Assembly: GCA_903896595.1 (NCBI GenBank)
Contig: CAITYL010000222.1
Coordinates: 1-43,815, forward strand
Direction: 5' to 3'
Length of the DNA: 43,815 bases
From: an uncultured Lentisphaerota bacterium
GTDB lineage: Bacteria > Verrucomicrobiota > Lentisphaeria > Oligosphaerales > CAITYL01
Shown here: positions 1 through 8,233 of the stretch, piece after piece
Numbering within the stretch: the stretch's first letter is position 1
How the letters are laid out: each line of letters starts with the position of its first letter
Made by a program: the position numbers and the translations under genes
The notes under the pieces: generated by a model
What the model was told of the DNA's origin: nothing
Database searches by the model: none
What the model saw: only the letters and a program-made list of their open reading frames with translations

Positions 1-110
1 ATCCCAGTCGTGGCCTATCGCACAACGGCGGCCTGCGAAATCCGCAAAGGCACAAACAGGTTTGACGGAGGGTTTGGGAACCGCCTTTCCTCAAAAGGGG
101 GTTCCCAACA
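1..110 (+). repeat. Repeat family A, copy 1 (cut by window edge)
   Basis: This is the right half of a modular palindromic repeat that recurs at 16661-16800, 25504-25705 and 40714-40852. It holds part of the central hairpin (around 30-48) and then an outer module ending in GGTTCCCAACA. The outer module itself folds, because GGGAACCGCC (76-85) faces GGGGGTTCCC (97-106). It lies upstream of the subtilisin-family gene. No coding signal is visible. Confidence 0.8.
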
Positions 111-228
111 GCGTCACCCATGGAAGAGAACGGGCTTGCCTTCGCATTTCCGGCAGGCTAAAGTCGTTGCAATGTACGGATAGTCGTGCGGGAACCAGCG
201 GTTCACGCCGGAAAGCGGGCCACGATCC

Positions 229-1602
229 ATGCCTAACCTCGCCCCACCCGAGGCGCGACCTGAAAAAGGCGCCGGCAACGGCCAGGCCGGCCGGGGAGCG
301 CGCGCAAAAACAGTGGTCTTGCTGGCTCTGCTCACCGGAGCTGTGCTATTGGTCTGGTGGCGGGACTTTTCCCACCCGCCGCCGCAATCGCACCGGAGCG
401 GCCCAAGCGTGGAAAAATCGGCCGGCGCCCAGACCTTCCTCCAGCCGCAGTCCGTAGTTTCCACGCCGCGACAAAAAATCGCGTCTACCGCACCGGTGCT
501 TGACGCCGGGGAACGCCAACGGCAAAGCTGGCAACGGCTTTTGGAGCAGCCCGGCGCACGGCCGCACGAGGCGGTGCTGAAATTTTCCTCGCCGGCGGCA
601 CTGAACGCATTTCTGAAGCATCCGGAAAAAACGGGGTTGAAAATGCTCGGCCGACTCGACAGCCTGGACGCCGCCTGCGTCGGTTATGAACAATTCGATC
701 AGCTCGATGCGGCTTTGTCGCAGGCCAGCACGGAAATCCGCGTGGATGCCAACTTTATTGCGCGTACCCCGGACATTCTGCAAAAAGAGGACCGGCCCGC
801 CGGCAGCGGCACGGCATCGTTTGAAGGTGAAGGGTTCTTGAATGCGATTGGCGCCACGGGCGACCGCACCGCCTGGGGCCAAGGCGTGACGGTGGCCGTG
901 GTGGACAGCGGCGTTGAAAATAGTCCGACCTTCGGCGCGAACCAGGTCACGCATGTGGATTTGGTCGGCGACGACCTGCCCTTCAATGGTCATGGCACGG
1001 CGATGGCCAGCCTGGTCGCCGGCCAGAACGAGCAGGCCGCCGGCGTCGCGCCCGCCGCGCAAATTCTCGATGTGCGGATCGCCGATGCGACGGGCACCAG
1101 CGACAGTTTCACGCTCGCCAGCGGCATCATCCAGGCCGCCGATGCCGGGGCGCAGATCATCAACGTCAGCCTGGGCTCCTATGGCGACTCCACCCTGGTG
1201 CGTGACGCCGTCGCCTACGCCGAGGCCGGGGGTGCGGTCATCATCGCCGCCGCCGGCAACGATGCGACCGGCAACCAGCTCAGCTTCCCGGCCGCCATTC
1301 CGAGCGTGATTTCCGTCGGCGGAGTGGACGCGAATGAGGCACAAGCCTATTTTTCCAATTCCGGCACCGGCCTCGACCTGGTGGCGCCCGCCGTGGGCAT
1401 TCAGTCGGCCTATGGCCAGGACTACATCATCATCGGCGACGGCACCTCGCAGGCGACCGCCATCGTCTCCGGCGTACTGGCGCAGGCGTTGGCGAGCGGC
1501 GCAACGACCACCGCCACCGCCGCCACCTGGCTTGAACAAAACGCCAAGCCCCTCAGCTTGCCGCCGGAACGCGGCGGCGCGGGCATGGTCCAGATCAAAT
1601 GA
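229..1602 (+). CDS. Membrane-anchored subtilisin-like serine protease (S8)
   Basis: A 457-residue protein of the S8 (subtilisin) family that should hydrolyse peptide bonds outside the cytoplasm. A hydrophobic segment at about residues 27-44 follows a basic N-terminus and looks like a signal anchor. A region of about 170 residues then precedes the catalytic domain and could be a propeptide. The catalytic triad is complete: Asp226 (VAVVDSG), His255 (NGHGTAMA) and Ser407 (GTSQATA). The oxyanion residue is Asn344 (AAAGND). The protein ends shortly after the Ser motif, with no C-terminal sorting or adhesion domain. No strong Shine-Dalgarno sequence precedes the ATG, so the start is less certain than the family. 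It stands alone on this strand and faces the toxin-antitoxin pair. Confidence 0.93.
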   Translation: MPNLAPPEARPEKGAGNGQAGRGARAKTVVLLALLTGAVLLVWWRDFSHPPPQSHRSGPSVEKSAGAQTFLQPQSVVSTPRQKIASTAPVLDAGERQRQSWQRLLEQPGARPHEAVLKFSSPAALNAFLKHPEKTGLKMLGRLDSLDAACVGYEQFDQLDAALSQASTEIRVDANFIARTPDILQKEDRPAGSGTASFEGEGFLNAIGATGDRTAWGQGVTVAVVDSGVENSPTFGANQVTHVDLVGDDLPFNGHGTAMASLVAGQNEQAAGVAPAAQILDVRIADATGTSDSFTLASGIIQAADAGAQIINVSLGSYGDSTLVRDAVAYAEAGGAVIIAAAGNDATGNQLSFPAAIPSVISVGGVDANEAQAYFSNSGTGLDLVAPAVGIQSAYGQDYIIIGDGTSQATAIVSGVLAQALASGATTTATAATWLEQNAKPLSLPPERGGAGMVQIK

Positions 1603-1694
1603 CCGGCGACGTCCAAAAACCTGGAAACCGACCATCTCAGCCGCCCGCCGAAGACGATGGCGAGGTTCTCGGACACATCAATCACAAGGTAAAA

Positions 1695-2027
1695 TCATAA
1701 ACGCGTTCCGCTGATGGAGAGCCGCGGACTGGACAGGCCGCAGGCGGCGGCATAGCGGAGGATCGTATCAATGCGAACTCCGCGTCCGTTCTCGATTTGG
1801 GCGATGGCGCTCTGCCGCGTTCCGAGACGGGAGGCGAGGTCTTGCTGGGTGAGCCGGGCTTTCCGGCGCATGGCGGCGAGCTGGGCGGCAAGGTCAAGCT
1901 GGGCACGCTTGGCTTCATAAGCCTCGCGGAAGACCGGGTTCTGAAGGTCGGCGGCCAGCCGGGCGTCGTAGGCAACGCTGGCGGCGGAAATCTGATCGGA
2001 AGAAAGTTTGAAGATGGTCTCTTTCAT
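1695..2027 (-). CDS. HigA-type XRE-family antitoxin
   Basis: A 110-residue DNA-binding protein. The C-terminal half has an XRE/Cro helix-turn-helix, roughly residues 53-95, with the typical pattern RLTQQDLASRLG followed by SAIAQIENG. The N-terminal half is charged and predicted helical. The frame stays open upstream to 2243, but the start at 2027 is preferred: it begins 7 nt after the toxin stop, and a GAGG Shine-Dalgarno sequence overlaps that stop codon. This order, toxin first and XRE antitoxin second, is typical of higBA modules. By analogy the protein would bind and neutralise the toxin and repress the operon. The partner and the autorepression are inferred. Confidence 0.85.
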   Translation of the reverse strand: MKETIFKLSSDQISAASVAYDARLAADLQNPVFREAYEAKRAQLDLAAQLAAMRRKARLTQQDLASRLGTRQSAIAQIENGRGVRIDTILRYAAACGLSSPRLSISGTRL

Positions 2028-2034
2028 GGGGGCC

Positions 2035-2391
2035 TCACGAGGTAAAGTTGCGGATGCGCTTTTGGGCAAGCGCGAGTTCGCGCAACGGAGTTTTCTGGGT
2101 TTTTTTAGTAAATGCATGAGCGGCAAAAATCGAGTCGCCGGCAGCGTAGCAGTAGATGATGCGGGACGGGGGGCGGGAGGTGATGCGAATCTCGAACAGG
2201 TTGTCACCGATCTTCTTTCCATCCGGTTCGATGAGCCGGCCATGAACGCGGAGATGCTCGACTATGGCCCGGTAGATGGCCCGCGCCGCGACGGCCTGGG
2301 TCGCCATGAAATCGATCACCTGCGGATGTTCAACGTAGAACTTCTTCACGCCCTCAATATAGGCACTGCGCTTATTTTTACCAAGCGTCAT
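2035..2391 (-). CDS. HigB/RelE-type toxin (phage Gp49-like)
   Basis: A protein of about 118 residues of the RelE/HigB superfamily (Gp49-like, PF05973). Family members are mRNA interferases that usually cut translated mRNA on the ribosome. The recognisable features are in the C-terminal half: an LFEIRI strand, an RIIYCYAAG strand, and the hallmark AFTKKTQKTP followed by a helix of the type ELALAQKRIRNF. The ATG at 2391 is preferred. A longer form from a TTG at 2442 is possible but lacks support. The HigA-like gene follows after 7 nt. Catalytic activity cannot be judged from sequence alone, because the active residues of this family vary. Confidence 0.85.
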   Translation of the reverse strand: MTLGKNKRSAYIEGVKKFYVEHPQVIDFMATQAVAARAIYRAIVEHLRVHGRLIEPDGKKIGDNLFEIRITSRPPSRIIYCYAAGDSIFAAHAFTKKTQKTPLRELALAQKRIRNFTS

Positions 2392-2536
2392 ACTGAAGGT
2401 GCCAACGACGCAGCAAGCCGGCCTATTTCGCCGCAAAGTCAATGTTCACATGACAGTCTCCGCGCCATATGCGGAGCTGGTCTTGCGGGTCTTTGCCTGA
2501 TCCCGCCCGGACCGCCGGCCGTCCCTCAGTGGACGG

Positions 2537-5500
2537 TCACGGCGTGGTGAGGACGGTCCGTTGCGTGACCGCCAGGGTGGTGGTCTGCCGGGGGTTGGTC
2601 CCGAGTTGCAGGGCCACGGCGAGCACGCCAGGCTGGCCCTGCCGCACGAGCGCGGCGTCACCCCGGCGCAAATGGAACTCCCAGGTGCGCTTGGCCAAGT
2701 CAAAACTCAAGTTGACCTCGCCCGCCGCCGTCGCGCCGGCAAAGGTGCGGCGAGTGTCCGCGACGACAAACTGGCTGGCCGGAAGGGTCAGTTGCCAGCC
2801 GTTCAAGCTCAGCGAGACCTCGCCGAAATCGGCGGTCAGCGCCGGAAAAACGCCGCGGGTGAGGTTCAAGGTGTCGCGGCCGCTGCCGGTGCGGCTGGAA
2901 CCGCTGAAGGCGCCAACGGCGAACGGCGTCGCCAGAGTGCGCGGGGCGGTGTAACGCCAGGTCGTCGCGTACGCCGGCGTCACGACCGTGGCGTAAGTGG
3001 TGTACGCATCAAGCCGCAGGGCCACGGGGATGCGGCGGCCCCAGCCGCCGGCGCGGACGTCGGCCCGGGCGGCGGAAAAGGTCCAGGTATGACGCTGGTA
3101 ATCGAGGGTCAGGGAAACGGCGGGGACGGCGCCACGCCAGGACTTATAGGTCCACATGCCCGGGCGCGCATTTTTCCAACTTCCTGAGTTGCAGGGAAAG
3201 GTGGTGCCGCCGAAGGTGACGGCAACCCCGTTGCGATCCACCGGCGGGCCGGCGGCGGGCGAAGCGGGCAATTCCGCGTCACGCACACTGACCGCCAACT
3301 GGTTTTGCGCGGGGGAGGCGACGCCACTGCCGGCCAGACGGCCGGGACTGATGGCGTGGTCCAGGGAAAATACGGCGGTGGCGGCGGCATCCCCGGTGCA
3401 GACGAGCGTGCCGGGATCCGCGATGGCGCAGAAACCGCTGTCGGTCCACCCCGCGAAGACATAGCCCCCGGGGAGAGCCGGAGTGGCGGTGAGCGACACC
3501 GGGGTGTTCATTTCGACCAGGCTCACTCCGGCGGGATTGACCGTGCCGGCCGTCACGGGCAGAACCGCCGTAGTGAGGGTGGCAAGCCGGTCGCGCCGGC
3601 GGCCGACCCAAGGATTGCCGGCGTACATGGTGGCGAGGATCTTGTCGCCACGGTCGGAAACGGCGACTCCCGTCCACATGCTCCGTTGGCCGTCGGCGGC
3701 GCCGAGCGGCGTCCAATGGGTGCCGGCATCATGAGACAGAAACAGCGGGGCGCCAAGGGCGGCGGCGACGACGGTTTGGCCGTCGGCCGAGCAGGCGATG
3801 CCACACCAGGCGTGGGCATCGGTGATCTCCGGCGTGACGCCGAGTTGGGCCCACTGCCGGCCGCCATCACGGGAGCCGAAAAGAGCGTCTTGATGAGCGG
3901 CAAGATAGAGGTGGGAACCATCGGCGGAGCAAGCGGCGGCGTACCATTTCTTGGGTTCGTCGGCGGGAACGACTTCGCGCCAACTGCGGCCCTGGTCGTA
4001 GGAAAGAGAGGCGTCGCCGCCGTCATGGAGGACCACGGCCACGGCGGCGTCAACGGAACAGGCGGCGACGCGCCACGGTCCGGGGTCAAGCACGGTGTCC
4101 CAGGTGGCGCCGCCGTCGCGCGAGACTTTCACCACCCCATCCTGGTCGCCGCCTTCGGAAATGCCGCAGGCGATGAGCAACGCGCCGTGGTCGGCGCAGG
4201 CCAGGCCGTTCCAGGTCTGGGCACCGGCGCCGGTTTGCTTGATCCAGTCCTGGCCGCGGTTGGTGGACAGATAGAGAAAGTGATCCTCCAGCGATGCGGC
4301 GAGCAGGGTCGCGCCGTCGCGCGAGCAGGCGACGCGGCTCCAGGCGCCGTCAGGCGAAAGCTGGCCCCAGGTGGCGCCGCCATCCGTGGAGCCGCAGACG
4401 GGTTCCTGGCTGCCGCCGACGAACAGGCCAGCACCGGCGCCGGTCATGGCCGCGGCGCGCCAAAAGCCGCCGCTGGGCAGGCACGTCCAATTGGCACCGG
4501 CGTCGGCGGTGGTGTAGAGGCCGGTCATGGTGGCCAGCAGGAGAAGATCGCCGTAAGCGGAAACGCGCACCCCCGTGAGGCGGCCGGCATTTGCGGGCAA
4601 AGGCAGCGACTTCACGCGCGCTTCCGGCGTGTCGGCGGCGGGTGTGACGCGCCAGAGCTGGTCATCGGTGACGCCGACCACCACTCTGCCGTAATCCTGG
4701 ACCATGTCAACGCTTTTCCATTCCTTGTCCCCGACACCGTCCACGGTCTTCCAGGCAACCGCGGCGGTGTCCACGTCACTCGCCAGATAGAGCGTGCCAG
4801 GGCTGCTCACCACGGCGAAGCTGGGGCGGTCCTTAATCTCCCCTGACGCGTCGCGGCGGAGGTAACCGTTGGCGGCACAGAAAATATCCGTGGCCGGCGG
4901 CGTGGCGGGCAGCTCCAAGGTTTTGGCCCAAGTGGCGCCTTGGTCGGCGGAAAAATAGACGGCGTGGTGCGCGAGATCGGCCGCGATGACCGAGCGGCCG
5001 TCATACGAACAGGCGAAACTGATCCAGGCGGCGTGGTCGGCGTCGGGCAGGCCGGCCATGACCGTCCAGCTCGTGCCGCCGTCCACCGAGCGGTAAACCT
5101 CGCCCGCACTCTTGCCGGCAAAGAGCGTGGTGCCATCGCCGGAGCACGCCACATGCGTCCAGGTGCCCTGACCATCACCGATGGGGACAACGTCAAAGAG
5201 ATTGCCGCCGTCCGTGGACAGAAAGACGCCGACGCCCATTTCCGCCGCCAGCACGGTCAAGCCGTCTTCGGAACAGGCGATGTCCGTCCAAACTCCGAAA
5301 TAATGATGGCTGATCCAGCTTTGGCCGGCATCGCCGGACGAGGTCAAGTACTGGTTGAACCCCGCCGTGTGCAGGAACGACAGCGAGGGATCGGCGGCCA
5401 GATGCACGCCGGCCACGGCGGGCGCCACCGGTGGCGTCGCCTGCCACCACACCCAAGATGGCGCGGGCGGGATTGCCACCGCACCCGGTTGGGCGCCAAA

Positions 5501-5557
5501 CCAAACCAAGGCTGAAAGCACAGCGGCCGCCGCCAGGAAGTGGGCACGGTGGTTCAT
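2537..5557 (-). CDS. Secreted BNR-repeat protein with InlB-like repeat and duplicated C-terminal domain
   Basis: A 1006-residue exported protein with a signal peptide of about 28 residues (cleavage near GAVA|IP). Residues about 50-660 hold roughly eleven BNR/Asp-box motifs of the form S-x-D-x-G-x-x-W, as in sialidases and sortilin-like propellers, so one or more beta-propellers are expected. Alternating segments of the type 'ACSxDGxxLLAA' mark a regular blade period. Next comes a divergent InlB-type B-repeat (GTVNPAG through VFAGWTDSG to TAVF). The last ~230 residues contain two related beta-rich units, each ending in a stretch like 'LTLDYQRHTWTF' or 'LSFDLAKRTWEF'. No sialidase catalytic residues were identified, so a binding or display role is more likely than catalysis. 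It is the last gene of a three-gene operon, 18 nt after the C25 peptidase. Confidence 0.85.
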   Translation of the reverse strand: MNHRAHFLAAAAVLSALVWFGAQPGAVAIPPAPSWVWWQATPPVAPAVAGVHLAADPSLSFLHTAGFNQYLTSSGDAGQSWISHHYFGVWTDIACSEDGLTVLAAEMGVGVFLSTDGGNLFDVVPIGDGQGTWTHVACSGDGTTLFAGKSAGEVYRSVDGGTSWTVMAGLPDADHAAWISFACSYDGRSVIAADLAHHAVYFSADQGATWAKTLELPATPPATDIFCAANGYLRRDASGEIKDRPSFAVVSSPGTLYLASDVDTAAVAWKTVDGVGDKEWKSVDMVQDYGRVVVGVTDDQLWRVTPAADTPEARVKSLPLPANAGRLTGVRVSAYGDLLLLATMTGLYTTADAGANWTCLPSGGFWRAAAMTGAGAGLFVGGSQEPVCGSTDGGATWGQLSPDGAWSRVACSRDGATLLAASLEDHFLYLSTNRGQDWIKQTGAGAQTWNGLACADHGALLIACGISEGGDQDGVVKVSRDGGATWDTVLDPGPWRVAACSVDAAVAVVLHDGGDASLSYDQGRSWREVVPADEPKKWYAAACSADGSHLYLAAHQDALFGSRDGGRQWAQLGVTPEITDAHAWCGIACSADGQTVVAAALGAPLFLSHDAGTHWTPLGAADGQRSMWTGVAVSDRGDKILATMYAGNPWVGRRRDRLATLTTAVLPVTAGTVNPAGVSLVEMNTPVSLTATPALPGGYVFAGWTDSGFCAIADPGTLVCTGDAAATAVFSLDHAISPGRLAGSGVASPAQNQLAVSVRDAELPASPAAGPPVDRNGVAVTFGGTTFPCNSGSWKNARPGMWTYKSWRGAVPAVSLTLDYQRHTWTFSAARADVRAGGWGRRIPVALRLDAYTTYATVVTPAYATTWRYTAPRTLATPFAVGAFSGSSRTGSGRDTLNLTRGVFPALTADFGEVSLSLNGWQLTLPASQFVVADTRRTFAGATAAGEVNLSFDLAKRTWEFHLRRGDAALVRQGQPGVLAVALQLGTNPRQTTTLAVTQRTVLTTP

Positions 5558-5575
5558 GGGCAGGCGTTCCTTATC

Positions 5576-8209
5576 TCATGGCGATGACGGTTTGGCGGCG
5601 GGGAACGGGAAGGCATCGATGCCGACCGCGTTCTTGAGAATCAGCCAGCCGGTGGGCACGGTGCCCGCCGGAACGGCCGGATACGCGCAATGCAGCCAGC
5701 TCTCGCCGGTCATCGGCTCCATGACGCTGGCAAAGGGACGGCCGTTGGCGGCGGCAAAAGGATACCAGGCTTGCACGGCGCAGGGCAGCCAGCGAATGGC
5801 CCCGGTGGCGTCACGGCCTTCCAGATAGACCACCGGCCGGGCGCTGCCAAAGAAGGAACCGCGCACGGTCAACACCGTGCCCCGGGCCAATTTGCCGGTG
5901 TAGCTGATGTTCCAGAGCACGGGCCGGAGCAGGCGCGCCAGGCCGGCATCGGCCGCGACGAGGCGTTGTTTGTCCGCGGTCAGGCCAGTCAGCCACAGCT
6001 GGAAGTCGCTGCCGGACAGGCGGGCCAGCGAACTGCCGGCATCGTTCCCCGCGCGGCGGCTGGCCAGGGTGCCGGCTTCATCCCACAGCTTCACCCGTGA
6101 ATTCCATTGGAAGTCCGCGGCATAGGCGCGGGCGCCCGAATGCGGGTCACGCCCGTTGCGGATCTTGGACAGGCCGGACAGTATCCCGCGAGTTTCGGGC
6201 AGTTCGACGCCGGTGGCCGCCAGGCGCGGAGCGGCGGCGAAACTGGCGCCCGGGCCCGCCACGTCACCGGCGGCCACGCTTAGTTTGGAGCCGACGGTGA
6301 CCGGCCGCGGCAGGGAACGCAAGGTCGGGTCGCCCTGATAATGCACGGCGTACTGCAACGTGAAGAAATCGTATTTGCCGGGGTGCCCGCCATAGGCCAG
6401 CGGGGCCAGGTTGATCTTCTGTTCGACATACGCCGCGCCCAACGTTTTGCCGGGAAAACCACCCTGGGTGATGCGCTGGTGAAATTCGAGAATATTCCAA
6501 CCGGAATCGCCGCTGTACAAATCATAACTATCGGCCAGGCCCAGGCGGGAGCAGCCATGGTAGACCAAGGCGCCGCCGTCCGGATTGCGCAGCAACGCCT
6601 CGCTCAGACAGGGATCCGGTTCGTGATCGAAGCCGCCGCTCATGCAGGAGACGGCCGTGACCACCGCGAAGATATGCTGCATGCGGGCGGCTTCATCAAT
6701 GGAGAAAAAAGTCGGCGGTGGGCTGTCGCTACCCCACTTCACCCGCAGCATGAATCCGAAGAAATGGCCATGGGTGGCGTTGATGAGGAATTCCCACCCC
6801 AGGTTGCCTTTCTCCAGCATCCGTTCCGGCGTGATCGGATAATCGCCGGGAACGCGGTCCCAGGAGCTGACGGAGTCAAAGAGGCACTTGACTTCGGTGG
6901 GGGGGTTGCCCAGCATGGGAGCGTCCCGGAACAGGCGCCGCGACCAGACTTCGCCATCGGTCACGGTGGCATGTTCCCGTGGCTGCGGCAGACCGTCATT
7001 GAACACGTCGGCCGGCCGGGTCTTCCCGGTCATCTCTCCGGTGTCATAGAAGCAGCGCACTCCCGTGAGCAGGTATTTGCCTTTGATGGCCTGCCAGGCG
7101 CCGCCCTCGTACTTCATCACCTTGCCGAGGTAGCCGTACACCTGTTCCGGGGTGCGCAGGGGCAGGCGGCCGACAATGACACTGGGCACCATTGGCGGAC
7201 GCGGCGTGACCGCCGGTTGCCAGCCGTTTTCCAGCATGCCGTAATACAACTCGGCCGGCCAGCGGTCCAAGGAGTCAATGTCATGGGCCATCGGTTCGTT
7301 GACGTAGCGCACGGGAATGCCGGGGGCGTCGGTGCCCAGAATGACGTAATTGATGCCGTCCTGTCGCAGCCGTTCGCTGAGGTAATTGCGCAGTTTTTCG
7401 GCGCCGTCGGCGCCGGCCTGGCCGGCGATGGCCGCGGCGTAGTCCACCACCTCCAAGACGAGGCCGTCGGCCAGCGCACGATAGTCCGCCATGGCTTGAT
7501 AGGCGTCGACCAGGGCGGCGGGCGCGATGATCACCCCGTCCACCGCCGGCGCCACCGCCTGGCCCCGCAGGGCCGGATCGGGGTTGATGACGCATTCATT
7601 GATGAGCCCGGCGAACAGCGGGGTCATGGTCCCCGGCGCGGTGGCGGGCGGCAGCGGCTTGGTGCGCACCGTGAACTCCAGGGAGCCGATCACCAACAAC
7701 CGCCCCATGACCGGCAGGTAGCGCACCGGATACACCAGGAACTGGGCCACGCGGCGGCCACGAAGGGTCGCCGTGCCGGTGTATTCCACCGGCGCCGCGG
7801 GAAACCCGCCATTGACCCCGTAAACCGCGGGATCACCGGGAATGAAGTCGCCCGGCGGCAGGTATTCCGGGGCGATCGCCGGCTGGGCGGGGAGCAACAG
7901 TTGCTGGTCCGCCCACGGCACCTCCGCCACCCGTTTGACGGTGAACCCGTCGTAGTCCGTGCCGGCCGGCAGCAGCACGCTCACCGGCTTGACTAGGAGC
8001 TGAGGCAGCCCATCCGGCACAGGGGCGGGATAAAAGCCCTGGCCATGGATCACGGTGTAGGACGGCGCCCCAGGGCCGCCGAGGGAAAATTGCGTCAAGA
8101 AAAAAGTTTCCGGCCGAAACGCCATGGAGACCTCGACCGCCACGGCACGGCAGGAAAGGCAAACCGCGCACCCGGCGAGCAGCCGCAAGCACCAGCGTAG
8201 TCGATTCAT
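5576..8209 (-). CDS. Secreted C25-family (gingipain-like) cysteine peptidase
   Basis: An 877-residue exported protein. The first ~25 residues form a signal sequence; a LAGC lipobox-like string makes a lipoprotein possible. About 200 residues then precede the caspase-fold region and look like a prodomain. The peptidase region starts near residue 224. Its candidate catalytic pair is His480 (in ATHGH, with His482 close by) and Cys522 (TAVSCMSGG). This is followed by the family's typical PCLSEALLRNPDGGALVYHG context. The C-terminus has an IPT/TIG-like beta domain and ends in a motif GWLILKNAVGIDAFPF that is shared with the upstream paralogue. It is the middle gene of an operon: 24 nt after the degenerate paralogue and 18 nt before the BNR protein. 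Cleavage specificity (Arg or Lys) cannot be predicted. Confidence 0.88.
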   Translation of the reverse strand: MNRLRWCLRLLAGCAVCLSCRAVAVEVSMAFRPETFFLTQFSLGGPGAPSYTVIHGQGFYPAPVPDGLPQLLVKPVSVLLPAGTDYDGFTVKRVAEVPWADQQLLLPAQPAIAPEYLPPGDFIPGDPAVYGVNGGFPAAPVEYTGTATLRGRRVAQFLVYPVRYLPVMGRLLVIGSLEFTVRTKPLPPATAPGTMTPLFAGLINECVINPDPALRGQAVAPAVDGVIIAPAALVDAYQAMADYRALADGLVLEVVDYAAAIAGQAGADGAEKLRNYLSERLRQDGINYVILGTDAPGIPVRYVNEPMAHDIDSLDRWPAELYYGMLENGWQPAVTPRPPMVPSVIVGRLPLRTPEQVYGYLGKVMKYEGGAWQAIKGKYLLTGVRCFYDTGEMTGKTRPADVFNDGLPQPREHATVTDGEVWSRRLFRDAPMLGNPPTEVKCLFDSVSSWDRVPGDYPITPERMLEKGNLGWEFLINATHGHFFGFMLRVKWGSDSPPPTFFSIDEAARMQHIFAVVTAVSCMSGGFDHEPDPCLSEALLRNPDGGALVYHGCSRLGLADSYDLYSGDSGWNILEFHQRITQGGFPGKTLGAAYVEQKINLAPLAYGGHPGKYDFFTLQYAVHYQGDPTLRSLPRPVTVGSKLSVAAGDVAGPGASFAAAPRLAATGVELPETRGILSGLSKIRNGRDPHSGARAYAADFQWNSRVKLWDEAGTLASRRAGNDAGSSLARLSGSDFQLWLTGLTADKQRLVAADAGLARLLRPVLWNISYTGKLARGTVLTVRGSFFGSARPVVYLEGRDATGAIRWLPCAVQAWYPFAAANGRPFASVMEPMTGESWLHCAYPAVPAGTVPTGWLILKNAVGIDAFPFPAAKPSSP

Positions 8210-8233
8210 GATCCGCCTCCACCTCGGGTTGTT

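Noticed and set aside
346-1635. 429-codon open frame antisense to the S8 protease
   Set aside because: The S8 catalytic motifs are intact on the plus strand. The antisense product is Gly/Arg-rich with no fold signature, as expected for open antisense frames in GC-rich coding DNA.
3305-4846. 513-codon antisense frame within the BNR-repeat gene
   Set aside because: The BNR repeats on the minus strand are unmistakable; the antisense product is low-complexity.
6341-7996. 551-codon antisense frame within the C25 peptidase gene
   Set aside because: It mirrors the periodic GC bias of the real gene and has no recognisable domain.
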